Positions 39,461 to 48,496 of a DNA stretch of 64,000 bases are shown piece after piece. Position 1 is the stretch's first letter. Each line of letters opens with the position of its first letter. The stretch is from positions 372,001 through 436,000 of the forward strand of contig NZ_MOXD01000002.1 of assembly GCF_001976145.1 (NCBI RefSeq), given 5' to 3'. The notes beneath the pieces were generated by a model that did not search any database, was not told the DNA's origin, and saw only the letters and a program-made list of their open reading frames with translations. Made by a program: the position numbers and the translations under genes. This DNA comes from Serratia oryzae. GTDB taxonomy: Bacteria; Pseudomonadota; Gammaproteobacteria; Enterobacterales; Enterobacteriaceae.

Positions 39461-39484
39461 GGCGGCCGGGGAGCCCCGGTCGCC
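39461..39484 (+). terminator. GC-rich hairpin after xdhC
   Basis: GGCGGCCGGGG and CCCCGGTCGCC with a 2-nt loop and one mismatch. Followed by TAGGCTTATTG; weak T content. Probable terminator of the xdh operon. Confidence 0.5.
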
Positions 39485-39552
39485 TAGGCTTATTGTTGAT
39501 AATCCACCCTAATATCAGCCTGTGGGTATCATAGGGTGTTTACACTGGCCGG

Positions 39553-40179
39553 CTATTGGAAAGGATGCGTGCGCCATTCCCGTCCTCTGAGAATGATGAT
39601 CTTTTCTGGAATATCAATTTTGATGTTATCGACAGTTAACTGCCCAAGGTGCAAAGTCCACCGCGAGCCTCGAGCGGGTAGTGCTGTTTCAAATCGAAGG
39701 ACAATGCCTCGTTGTTCACCATTCAGGTTTATGGTTTCTGCCTGCAATGCTGAGTAGGCTACGGCGGGTCTACTGCCTGCGGAGGACGTTGTGCCACTGC
39801 ACCGCTTAGCTGGCATGTCTCCCGTCTTTAAGCTGAGATCATCGTAAAACGCTGCATCGGAGATGATTCGTTTTCCATTTTCCTTTTCTATATAAGCCCT
39901 CTGATTTGAGTACATTATTGGAATTCGCGCGCTGTGATTTGCCCTGCTGTAGTTGTGTGCATAGAGAGATATCCACAACGCAGATTCGTCGGCACAGGTT
40001 ATGTTTACTATGATTTCGATACTTTCTTGCTTGCCATTTCTTTCAACGTTGACCTGATGGGCACTGGGCCAATTTTTGTCCCCCTCAAACCAGGGGGTAG
40101 GCGGAGTACTGACTACACACGCACCTAGTGCCAAGGAAAGGAAGCAGACCATCATGGTTAACATCAATTTTCTGTACAT
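39553..40179 (-). CDS. Unknown lipoprotein
   Basis: 208 residues from ATG 40179. N-terminus MYRKLMLTMMVCFLSLALGAC is a clean lipoprotein signal with lipobox LALGAC. The rest (NIIVNITCADESALWIS-like strand pattern, RAYIEKENGKRI, LHLGQLTVDNIKIDIPEKI) looks like a beta-rich periplasmic domain with two Cys; no family recognised. It sits alone between the xdh and fdhF genes on the opposite strand to xdh. More A+T-rich than its neighbours. Confidence 0.6.
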   Translation of the reverse strand: MYRKLMLTMMVCFLSLALGACVVSTPPTPWFEGDKNWPSAHQVNVERNGKQESIEIIVNITCADESALWISLYAHNYSRANHSARIPIMYSNQRAYIEKENGKRIISDAAFYDDLSLKTGDMPAKRCSGTTSSAGSRPAVAYSALQAETINLNGEQRGIVLRFETALPARGSRWTLHLGQLTVDNIKIDIPEKIIILRGREWRTHPFQ

Positions 40180-40283
40180 GGATATATCCAGGATTATTGG
40201 CTTAGCAGAGATTGATTGGACGCCGATAGCGCCCTGGTGCGGAATTTTGCCGAGCATGTATACGTTGCTGAGACAGCTAGTAG

Positions 40284-40315
40284 GCTGGGTTGGTTTCGTC
40301 AACCCAGCGCTTTTT
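40284..40315. terminator. Hairpin between lipoprotein and fdhF genes
   Basis: GCTGGGTTG (40284-40292) and CAACCCAGC (40300-40308), perfect 9-bp stem, then GCTTTTT on the plus strand. The T tract is on the plus side, so it may stop plus-strand readthrough as well as marking the end of fdhF. Confidence 0.55.
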
Positions 40316-40329
40316 CGTCGCCTGGTGAT

Positions 40330-42477
40330 TTAACCCATGGCGCTTGCGCGCAGTCGGGCTTTCAGCTTGTTGTACTCTTCAACCACATACTGTTCGGCGG
40401 CGCGCTGATCGGCAATCCTCTCAATGTTAACGGCGCAGTACTTATACTCTGGCGTTTTGGTTATCGGGCTCAGGTTATCCGCTACCAGTTCGTTACAGGC
40501 GCCAATCCACCACTGATAGGTCATGTAGATCGCCCCTCTGTTCGGGCGATCGCTCACCTGCGCGCGGGTGATGACGCGCCCCTTACGCGAGTTGATCCAC
40601 ACCAGCGCTTCATCGGCAATGTTCAAGCGTTCGGCATCGGCGGTGTTGATCTGCACGTAACCTGGTTCATCCGCGAGCATTGCCAGGGCCGCACAGTTGC
40701 CGGTCATTGAACGGCTGGAGTAGTGGCCGACTTCGCGCACGGTGGAGAGCACCAGCGGATATTCATCGGTGAGTTTGTCGATTGGTGCAACCCAGTCGCA
40801 GGTGAAGAACTGCGCCAGCCCGTTCGGCGTCGAGAATTTCTCTTTAAACAGGTAAGAGGTGCCCTGATCCGCTGCGGACTCATCGCGGCAGGGCCACTGT
40901 ATATACCCTAACTCGCCGATTTTCTCATAGGTGGCACCGTAGAAGTTCGGGCACAGGTGCCGCAGCTCGTCCCAGATCTCCTGAGTGTTGTTGTAGTGCA
41001 TTGGGTAGCCCATGCGGGTGGCGATTTCGCTGATAATCTGCCAGTCGGTTTTCAGATCCCACTTCGGTTCCACCGCTTTAAAGAAACGCTGGAAGCCGCG
41101 ATCCGCAGCGGTGTAAACCCCTTCATGCTCACCCCACGAGGTGGAAGGCAAGATCACATCCGCTGCTGCAGCGGTTTTGGTCATGAAAATATCCTGGACG
41201 ATAACCAACTCCATATCGTCAAACGCCTTACGCACGGCAGGCAGTTCGGCATCGGTTTGTAACGGATCTTCCCCCATGATATAGGCGGCCCGCACTTCCC
41301 CCTGTGCTACGCGGTGCGGCAGTTCGCTGATGCGATAGCCGGTGTGCGCAGGCAGGCTGTCTACGCCCCAGGCTGCGGCGAACTTTTCGCGGTTTTCCGC
41401 GAACTTGACGTACTGGTACCCAGGGTAGGTATCCGGCAGCGCTCCCATATCGCAGGCACCCTGCACGTTGTTCTGGCCCCGAACCGGGTTTACGCCGACG
41501 TTCGGTCTGCCCAGGTTACCGGTCAGGATCGCCAGGCTGGTCAGCGAACGGACGGTTTCCACGCCCTGGTAGAATTGGGTCACGCCCATGCCCCACAGAA
41601 TAACGGCGGATTTCGCGTTGGCGTACAGGCGGGCGCAGGCGCGAATTTGCTGCGCGCTGACGCCGGTGACATCTTCCACCGACTCCGGCTTATAGCCCGC
41701 GACGATTTTGCGATACTCCTCAAAGCCCTCGGAACGGTTGGCGACAAAGGATTTGTCGTACAGATCCTCTTCAATAATCACCTGCCCGATGGCGTTGAGC
41801 AGCGCGATGTTCGAGCCGTTGTTCAGCGCAATGTGCATATCGGCGATGCGCGCGGTTTCGATTTTGCGCGGATCACAGACAATAATTTTTGCCCCGTTGC
41901 GCTTAGCGTTAATCACGTGATTCGCCACGATCGGGTGTGAATCTGCCGGGTTATACCCGAAGATAAACACCAGATCGGTATGATCAATCTCTGTAATGGC
42001 ATTGCTCATGGCGCCATTACCGACCGATTGGTGCAGACCTGCAACCGAAGGGCCGTGTCAGACGCGTGCGCAGCAGTCGACGTTATTGGTGCCAATCACG
42101 GCGCGCGCGAATTTTTGCATCACATAGTTGGTTTCGTTACCCGTTCCGCGGGAAGAACCGGTGGTCTGAATGGCATCCGGGCCATACTGCTCTTTAATCG
42201 CGCTGAGGCGAGTGGCAACGTAACTGAGCGCCTCCTCCCAGGAGACGGCCTCCAGCTTGCCGCCGCGCTGACGGCGGATCATCGGGGTTTTCAGGCGTGG
42301 CGTGAGGATCTGCGTATCGTTAATGAAATCCCAGCCATAATAGCCTTTCAGGCACAGGGTCCCCTGGTTGTTTTTGCCCATCGCCGCTTCGGCGCGGACA
42401 ATCTTTCCTGCTTCAGTCACCAGTTTGATCTTACAACCGGCCGCGCAGTAGGGGCATACGGTGATGACATCTTTCAT
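40330..42477 (-). CDS. fdhF: Formate dehydrogenase H, selenoprotein
   Basis: 715 residues when the in-frame TGA at 42060-42058 (codon 140) is read as selenocysteine, the same length and Sec position as E. coli FdhF. The segment is NNVDCCARV-U-HGPSVAG. 4Fe-4S motif CPYCAAGC is near the N-terminus; the body is nearly collinear with E. coli (KTPMIRRQRGGKLEAVSWEEAL, IIVCDPRKIETARIADMHIAL, ASTSWGEHEGV-like). Oxidises formate to CO2 with a bis-MGD molybdenum site. Start ATG 42477. It follows uacT by 54 bp on the same strand, with no hydrogenase genes nearby, so its partner is probably YgfS/YgfT. Confidence 0.97.
42021..42060 (-). promoter_or_regulatory. SECIS element of fdhF
   Basis: On the minus strand the TGA is followed by CACGGCCCTTCGGTTGCAG and then GTCTGCACCAATCGG, with the stem GGTTGCAG/CTGCACC and the bulged T of the SelB-binding loop. 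It differs from the E. coli fdhF SECIS at only about one position by memory. It directs selenocysteine insertion. Confidence 0.93.
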
Positions 42478-42531
42478 GAGAATCACACTCCTTGTAACGG
42501 TGCAGCAACGCTGCGGCAAACCAGAATCGTA

Positions 42532-43977
42532 TCATTCGTCCTGTTGCTGCTGTTTGACCTTGCGCATCAGCAACCACATGCGAACGGTACGTGGCTGACG
42601 CTTAACGGTGTGGCTATCGGGAATCAGGCCAGTGTGCTTGTTATAACCGTTGAAAAACAGATTCAGAGTCACGGCGCTGAAGGTGGCCAGCATGATCCCG
42701 CTGTGCAGCAGGGGTTGCAGCACTTCCGGGAATTTCGAGAAAAAATCGTGCGATAGCGTTGGCGTCAGGCCCACGCCAAGGCTAATGGCGACGATATAGA
42801 GGTTATAGCGGTTGGTGGAATAGTTGATACGGGCTAGGATACGGATCCCCGTTGCCAGCACCATACCAAACATCACCAGCCCAGCGCCGCCCAGCACGAA
42901 CTGTGGGATGGATGCGACCAGGATCGCCATTTTCGGCACCATGCCGAAGGTGATCAGAATGCCGCCTGAAGCCACGCAAACCCAGCGGCTATGAACGCCA
43001 GTGACGCCGACCAGCCCGATATTCTGTGAAAACGAAGTATGCGGAAAACTATTAAACACGCCGCCGAATAGGGTGCCGACAGCGTCTACGCGCAGGCCGC
43101 GCACGATATCCTGTGGCGAGAGTTTGCGTCCGACAATTTCACCCAGGGCGAGAAACATCCCCATCGACTCAATAAACACGATGACCACCACCGCGGTCAT
43201 GATCAGAATCGATACTGGATCGAAAACCGGTGTTCCCAGAGCCATCGGCGTGACGATGGCGAACCATTTAGCGTCATGCAGGCCATTCAGGTTGACTTCA
43301 TTCATCATCATCGACAGAACAAAGCCGAAGATAATCCCCAGCAGCACCGCCACGTTGGAGAGAAAGCCCTTGGCAAAACGGGTTACCAGCAGGATAAACA
43401 GCAGCACGGCAAACGAGATGCCAAGATAGACAGGGCTGCCATACTCGGGGTTGCCTTTACCGCCCGCCGCCCAATCAATGCCGACCTGCATGATGCTCAG
43501 GCCAATAGACGTAATGATCACACCGGTCACGAGCGGAGGGAACAGCGGCATCAGTCTGCCAATCAGCGGTGCGATAAAGGTGGTGATAATACCGGCACCG
43601 ATAGTGGCACCAAAAATGCCCATCAACCCGATATCAGGACGGATACCGATAGCCAGCATTGGCGTAACGGCCGCGAAAGTCACCGACATGATAACTGGCA
43701 GACGGATCCCCATTATCCGCCCGATACCGATGCATTGCAGTAACGTCACCACGCCGCAGCAAAACAGATCGGAACTGATCAGCAGGGCGATCGTGTCTTT
43801 GCTTAAACCCAGCCGGTCACCAATCATCAGTGGGACGGCCACGGCTCCTGCATACATAACCAGAACGTGTTGTAACCCCAGAATAATCAGCTTTCCTGGG
43901 GGCAGGACACGATCTACCTCATCTGTCGCATGGGGGCTACCAGTGATCGAGGGGGCTTGAGAATCAATGGCGCTCAT
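42532..43977 (-). CDS. uacT: Urate/xanthine permease of the NCS2 family (UacT-like)
   Basis: 481 residues, about 14 membrane segments. NCS2 features: LGLQHVLVMYAGAVAVPLMIG, the NAT motif region QNIGLVGVTGVHSRWV, and VFIESMGMFLALGEIVGRKLSPQDIVRGLR. Closest in layout to E. coli UacT (YgfU), a proton-linked uric acid transporter. The C-terminal tail is charged (MRKVKQQQQDE). First gene of a two-gene unit with fdhF, which ties urate import to formate oxidation. Confidence 0.88.
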   Translation of the reverse strand: MSAIDSQAPSITGSPHATDEVDRVLPPGKLIILGLQHVLVMYAGAVAVPLMIGDRLGLSKDTIALLISSDLFCCGVVTLLQCIGIGRIMGIRLPVIMSVTFAAVTPMLAIGIRPDIGLMGIFGATIGAGIITTFIAPLIGRLMPLFPPLVTGVIITSIGLSIMQVGIDWAAGGKGNPEYGSPVYLGISFAVLLFILLVTRFAKGFLSNVAVLLGIIFGFVLSMMMNEVNLNGLHDAKWFAIVTPMALGTPVFDPVSILIMTAVVVIVFIESMGMFLALGEIVGRKLSPQDIVRGLRVDAVGTLFGGVFNSFPHTSFSQNIGLVGVTGVHSRWVCVASGGILITFGMVPKMAILVASIPQFVLGGAGLVMFGMVLATGIRILARINYSTNRYNLYIVAISLGVGLTPTLSHDFFSKFPEVLQPLLHSGIMLATFSAVTLNLFFNGYNKHTGLIPDSHTVKRQPRTVRMWLLMRKVKQQQQDE

Positions 43978-44050
43978 AATTTCCTTCTCCTTGAATATCC
44001 AACGGTGGGCCGCGTAGCGAATAAAAATGATGAAAAATCCGCTATATCCA

Positions 44051-44066
44051 TGCTTAGGGAATGCCA
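44051..44066 (-). promoter_or_regulatory. Probable sigma-54 promoter of uacT-fdhF
   Basis: On the minus strand TGGCATTCCCTAAGCA gives GG-N10-GC with TGGCA at -24 and GCA at -12. It lies ~74 bp before the uacT start. E. coli fdhF is also sigma-54 dependent (with FhlA). Confidence 0.6.
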
Positions 44067-44196
44067 GTTTTTTATTCTAGGGCGATAAATTTGTTGAAAT
44101 GAGTCGACTATCACAGAAAGCGCCGTTTCCGGGGAGCGATGGGAGGGGAGATTGGGAGACGCAGGGATGATAGGTTTCTCATAATGAGAGAAGTCG

Positions 44197-44223
44197 AATC
44201 ATTCTGGATCGCCATATGATTCT
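44197..44223. promoter_or_regulatory. Inverted repeat in the uacT/ygfT divergent region
   Basis: GAATCAT (44197-44203) and ATGATTC (44217-44223), 13 bp apart, ~130-170 bp upstream of the sigma-54-like promoter, a distance suited to an enhancer-binding protein. It is also ~150 bp before ygfT, so it could serve both directions. Confidence 0.45.
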
Positions 44224-44375
44224 GTCGCGGTTTTATTGATACGCCCCGCGTCGCCGAACGGCGTGTTTTTTTGAGCCAATTCACAAAAATCAACTTAGGC
44301 CCGTGCGGGAGGTAAACATCGCCTGATTATTGCATCGCGACCTGATGTGAATGTCAGAATAATAAAAGGGAGCCA

Positions 44376-46316
44376 ATGAATAAGTTTATTGTTGCCGATG
44401 CCGCGAACTGCATTGGCTGCCATGTTTGTGAGATCGCCTGCGTTACCGCACATCAGCAGGATACCTGGCCGCAGCAGCGTCGTGATTTCCTGCCACGTAT
44501 CCACGTGGTACCTCAGCGTAATGTCAGCAACGCCACCACCTGTCGTCACTGTAACGATGCCCCCTGCGTTGCCTCCTGCCCGACGCAGGCGCTCTGGTTT
44601 GCTAACGACAGTATTCAGCTCAAACAGGAGGCGTGTATTGGTTGCAAGAACTGCGTGATGGCCTGTCCGTTTGGTGCCATTGAGATGGTGGCTAATCACG
44701 AGGACGCGCCACCGTTGGCGCAGAAGTGCGATCTGTGTAGCCAGCATCCTTCCGGGCTGCAAGCCTGTGTCGCGAGTTGCCCGACTTCGGCGTTGCGCCT
44801 GATGGATGAAGCCGCGCTTAATCAGCTACGCCGTGAACGACAAACTCGCTCCGCTCAGGGGCAACCGTTGCAGGAGCGCCACGGCGCGCGGCGTGAGTCA
44901 TTCCTGAGCAAATCGCCGCGTGTCGGGGCCAACAAGCGCGATGCCGAAACGCGAAAAACCCATTTCAATGAGATATACCACCCGTTGGCGGCATACGCTG
45001 CCGAATACGAGAGTGAACGCTGTCTCTACTGTGCACAAAAAGCCTGGTGTAACTGGACCTGCCCGCTGCATAACGCTATTCCGGATTTTATTCGGTTGGT
45101 TAATGAAGGAAAGATTATCGAGGCGGCGGAGCTATGCCACCAAAGCAGCTCACTGCCAGAAATTTGTGGCCGGGTCTGCCCGCAGGATCGGCTGTGTGAA
45201 GGGGCCTGTACCTTGAAGCAGGTGGGCGGCTCCGTGGCCGTGGGTAATCTGGAAAGCTATATCACCGATACGGCGCTGGCAATGGGGTGGCGCCCAAGTG
45301 TCGGGGACGTTGCCCCGCGTCAAGAGCGGGTAGCGGTGATCGGCGCTGGCCCTGCCGGGCTAGGCTGCGCCGATATTCTGGCGCGTTCCGGCGTTCAGGT
45401 GGATGTCTTCGATCGGCACCCGGAGATCGGTGGGCTGCTGACCTTCGGTATCCCGCCGTTCAAGCTGGATAAAAGCCTGTTGAGCGTCAGGCGGGAAATC
45501 TTCAGCGGGATGGGCATTCATTTTTATTTGAATCAGGAAGTGGGTCGTGACGTGGCGTTCAGCGATCTGGTGGCGAACTACGACGCCGTTTTTCTCGGCG
45601 TTGGCACTTACGGCATGATGACTGCGGGTTTAGCAGGAGAAGACGCGCCGGGTGTGATTCAGGCATTGCCGTTCCTGATCGCCAGCACCCGCGAGGTGAT
45701 GGGGCTGGCAGAGAGCGCGGAATATCCACTCACCGAGCTTCATGCTAAACGGGTGGTGGTATTAGGGGGCGGCGATACGGCGATGGATTGCCTGCGTACG
45801 GCGATCCGCCGCGGTGCTGCCAGTGTGACCTGCGCCTACCGCCGTGATGAACTCAGTATGCCGGGTTCGAAGAAAGAAGTGGTCAACGCCCGGGAAGAAG
45901 GGGTGGAATTCCTTTTCAATGTCCAGCCGCAGTACATCCGGCGTAATCGTAAAGGGCAGGTGAGTGCCGTCGGGATGATTCGCACCGAGATGGGGGAAGC
46001 GGGGCCAGACGGGCGTCGCCGTCCGCGCGCGATTGCCGGTTCAGAGTTTGAATTACCGGCCGATGTGCTGGTGATGGCCTTCGGTTTCCAGGCGCACGAT
46101 ATGCCTTGGCTACGTGGGCACGGTATCAAGCTCGATCGTTGGGGGCAAATCTGCACGGGGGGGAAAGGGCGCGGAACGATGCAAACCAGCAACGACAAGA
46201 TATTTGCCGGCGGCGATGCGCGACATGGGGCCGATCTGGTGGTGACCGCGATGGTCACCGGGCGTCAGGCAGCACAGGAAATGCTGGCGATGTTTACGCA
46301 GAAGGAGGGGATATGA
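44376..46316 (+). CDS. ygfT: Ferredoxin-flavin oxidoreductase YgfT/AegA type
   Basis: 646 residues (E. coli YgfT 639, AegA 659). Residues 1-~150 are a HydN-like ferredoxin with four 4Fe-4S motifs: CIGCHVCEIAC, CRHCNDAPCVASCP, CIGCKNCVMACP and CDLCSQHPSGLQACVASCP. From ~195 a GltD-like unit: CLYCAQKAWCNWTCPLHNAIP, CGRVCPQDRLCEGAC, FAD motif GAGPAGLGCADIL, NAD(P)H motif GGGDTAMDCLRTA and FAGGDARHGADLVVTA. E. coli YgfT and AegA are needed for formate-dependent urate degradation. Overlaps ygfS by 4 bp. Confidence 0.92.
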   Translation: MNKFIVADAANCIGCHVCEIACVTAHQQDTWPQQRRDFLPRIHVVPQRNVSNATTCRHCNDAPCVASCPTQALWFANDSIQLKQEACIGCKNCVMACPFGAIEMVANHEDAPPLAQKCDLCSQHPSGLQACVASCPTSALRLMDEAALNQLRRERQTRSAQGQPLQERHGARRESFLSKSPRVGANKRDAETRKTHFNEIYHPLAAYAAEYESERCLYCAQKAWCNWTCPLHNAIPDFIRLVNEGKIIEAAELCHQSSSLPEICGRVCPQDRLCEGACTLKQVGGSVAVGNLESYITDTALAMGWRPSVGDVAPRQERVAVIGAGPAGLGCADILARSGVQVDVFDRHPEIGGLLTFGIPPFKLDKSLLSVRREIFSGMGIHFYLNQEVGRDVAFSDLVANYDAVFLGVGTYGMMTAGLAGEDAPGVIQALPFLIASTREVMGLAESAEYPLTELHAKRVVVLGGGDTAMDCLRTAIRRGAASVTCAYRRDELSMPGSKKEVVNAREEGVEFLFNVQPQYIRRNRKGQVSAVGMIRTEMGEAGPDGRRRPRAIAGSEFELPADVLVMAFGFQAHDMPWLRGHGIKLDRWGQICTGGKGRGTMQTSNDKIFAGGDARHGADLVVTAMVTGRQAAQEMLAMFTQKEGI

Positions 46317-46810
46317 CCAGTTTTATTGCTGCTAACCCGCAGGCCTGCATCGGTTGCCGCACCTGTGAAATCGCCTGCGCGTTGGAACATGTGGCCGAGG
46401 GCGCGGCGTTTCATCCGCGCCTGAAGGTGCTGCGTTTGGATAACCTCAGCGTACCGGTGATGTGTCATCAGTGTGAGAATGCGCCATGCGTGGCCGCCTG
46501 CCCAACCGGTGCGTTGACGATGGGAGCTGAACGGGTTGAGGCCAATGCCGAGCGTTGCATCGGCTGCCAGGGGTGCGCGGTGGCTTGCCCGTTTGGCGCT
46601 ATTACTATTGAGGTCACGGCAGGGTCTCCGCCAGTGATGGTGAAATGCGATCTGTGCGCAACCCGTGAGCGCGGCCCCGCCTGCGTGGACGTTTGCCCAA
46701 CGGCGGCGTTAAGTAAAGTGACCGAGATACAACTGGCGGCATTACAAAAGCAGCGGCAAATTGCTACCGCCAGTTTGGCGCATCCGGTGGTGTTTTATGC
46801 AAACAGATAA
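46313..46810 (+). CDS. ygfS: 4Fe-4S ferredoxin-type electron carrier YgfS
   Basis: 165 residues with four cluster motifs: CIGCRTCEIAC, CHQCENAPCVAACPTGA, CIGCQGCAVACPFGA and CDLCATRERGPACVDVCPTAA. HydN/YgfS family; HydN-like proteins carry electrons from formate dehydrogenase H. Start ATGA overlaps the ygfT stop and has GGAGGGG upstream. Probably passes electrons between FdhF and YgfT. Confidence 0.9.
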   Translation: MTSFIAANPQACIGCRTCEIACALEHVAEGAAFHPRLKVLRLDNLSVPVMCHQCENAPCVAACPTGALTMGAERVEANAERCIGCQGCAVACPFGAITIEVTAGSPPVMVKCDLCATRERGPACVDVCPTAALSKVTEIQLAALQKQRQIATASLAHPVVFYANR

Positions 46811-46853
46811 ACCTGGTTCGAATTATCGCCAGACTCACCACCGCATCCCAGGG

Positions 46854-47687
46854 TTAACGCGGGCGTAACACCACAATACCCGGCGTATTCATCACATAAG
46901 CGGCAAAGGGTGAATCCACCACTTGCATGTTTTCTTTGCGCGAAGAGGCATTGCGCAGCACCGGGCCGTCCTGCGTCATAATAAAGAAACCGGTATGGGT
47001 AACGTCCAGCCCGGCGAGTTTGGTATAGATGCCGATATAGTCGCCGGTTTGTAACTGGCGAATCACGTTATCGTCAACAAATTCACTGGGAATATAGGTA
47101 ACGCGGCGTTCCACCACCGGCAGGCCGGGCAGATAAGCATCACCATTCGCTTTACGATTGAGGTGCTTCACCAGGGTGACGGCATGCGGGCTAAGCTGCG
47201 CGGTAACGTCGTCGGCAAGAACATGTTCTTTTTGCGCCCAATCGGTGAAGAAATGCTTGCGATGCAGAAAGTCGATCTCACCCTTCACATAGCGGGTCTG
47301 AATCAGATTCTCAATAAACTGTTGATCAGTGGTGGCCTCTCTGAGTGCCTCAACGTAATCCAGATAGGTGAAACAGTCTAATCCGTGGAAGTCGATCACC
47401 AACTGTTCCGGCGTAGTGGCAGAGCCAATCAGCATATTGGCAACATAAGGGGTGCCGAGGAACGCCTGTGAGAGCAGGTCGATCGTCTGGCCTTTATCGG
47501 CCTCAGGCACCGCCGCGTGCAGCGCCAGTATGGCGTGCAGTTTGTTTACTGTTTCATCGTTCATTTTTATCGCCATACTTTGCGGGTGAGCCGTTTCCGG
47601 CGCTGATTCTACCGGGTTCTCGACAGATTTTTTAGCGCTACATCCCAACATTACCGGGATCAACATCATTAAAGCAAACCTGCGCAT
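46854..47687 (-). CDS. DUF1460 lipoprotein (NlpC/P60-like amidase fold)
   Basis: 277 residues from ATG 47687 (GGGGAAT upstream). Lipobox VMLGC near residue 17. DUF1460 signature: LLSQAFLGTPYVANMLIG, DFHGLDCFTYLDYVEAL with the presumed catalytic Cys, and TGDYIGIYTKLAGLDVTHTGFFI with the His. Members of this family cleave peptidoglycan stem peptides or acyl-amides. Located in the periplasm, membrane-anchored. Tail-to-tail with ygfS. Confidence 0.85.
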   Translation of the reverse strand: MRRFALMMLIPVMLGCSAKKSVENPVESAPETAHPQSMAIKMNDETVNKLHAILALHAAVPEADKGQTIDLLSQAFLGTPYVANMLIGSATTPEQLVIDFHGLDCFTYLDYVEALREATTDQQFIENLIQTRYVKGEIDFLHRKHFFTDWAQKEHVLADDVTAQLSPHAVTLVKHLNRKANGDAYLPGLPVVERRVTYIPSEFVDDNVIRQLQTGDYIGIYTKLAGLDVTHTGFFIMTQDGPVLRNASSRKENMQVVDSPFAAYVMNTPGIVVLRPR

Positions 47688-47800
47688 CTTTATTCCCCAT
47701 ACCGCCAGTAATTGATAGCGATTATCAATATCACTATGGCGATTGGACACTAAACTAAGCCTAAACATCAATACAGTTAATCAATGATCGCCCCTTTCAC

Positions 47801-48268
47801 CTAGGCAAGCTCTCGCAACAGCTTGGCCGGATTACCGGCATAAATGCCTTTTCGGCTGATATTTTTGCAGACCACGGCACCGGCGCCGATCACGGCGTCA
47901 TCACAGATGTCAACGGCCAGGATGGTTGCGCCGGAACCAATCACAACCCGGTTGCCGATCCTGGTGCGCCCCCAACTGGCCGGATCGGCATTGGGAGCGC
48001 CGTTTTTGAACAGATCGTTGGCGAACATCACGCCGTGGCCGATAAAGCAATCTTCACCGATGGTGACGTATTCACAGATAAAACTGTGGGACTGGATCTT
48101 GCTGCGCGCCCCAATACTGACGTTTTTCTGGATTTCGACAAACGGCCCGACGAAAACATCGTCACCCAGTTGGCAGCCATACAGGTTGCTGGGTTCGATC
48201 ACCATTACATTCTGCCCGGCCTGGACCTGATTGATCCCGCTTTGGCGGGTGCGAATTTTAACGGACAT
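47801..48268 (-). CDS. Hexapeptide-repeat acyltransferase
   Basis: 155 residues, almost entirely left-handed beta-helix repeats (VFVGPFVEIQKNVSIGARSKIQSHSFICEYVTIGEDCFIGHGVMF). The His in GHGV and Asn-Asp-Leu in ANDLF resemble WbpD/WlbB-type sugar N-acetyltransferases. No sugar-biosynthesis genes are adjacent, so the acceptor is unknown. Confidence 0.8.
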   Translation of the reverse strand: MSVKIRTRQSGINQVQAGQNVMVIEPSNLYGCQLGDDVFVGPFVEIQKNVSIGARSKIQSHSFICEYVTIGEDCFIGHGVMFANDLFKNGAPNADPASWGRTRIGNRVVIGSGATILAVDICDDAVIGAGAVVCKNISRKGIYAGNPAKLLRELA

Positions 48269-48496
48269 GGTATCCCTCGATTAAGGTAGTGCAACAGCTT
48301 GACTATACACCGATTACTTAAATTTGCCGGGTGTGACTCAGCCCTGCGCTGGCGTGGCGTACGTTTTTTCCACCAAAGACTATAATGGATACAGGGGAAG
48401 CGCCCCGTGGCCGCACTCCTCGTGCGGTGTTTTATCCGCCAGGGGGTATGTTTGGGTTCGCCGCACGCGGTCTGCGGTGAAATGAGGAGGTGTTCC

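Noticed and set aside
42058-42060. Stop codon splitting fdhF into two frames, suggesting a pseudogene
   Set aside because: It is the TGA at codon 140 followed by a near-perfect SECIS; both halves match E. coli FdhF exactly across the junction, so it is selenocysteine.
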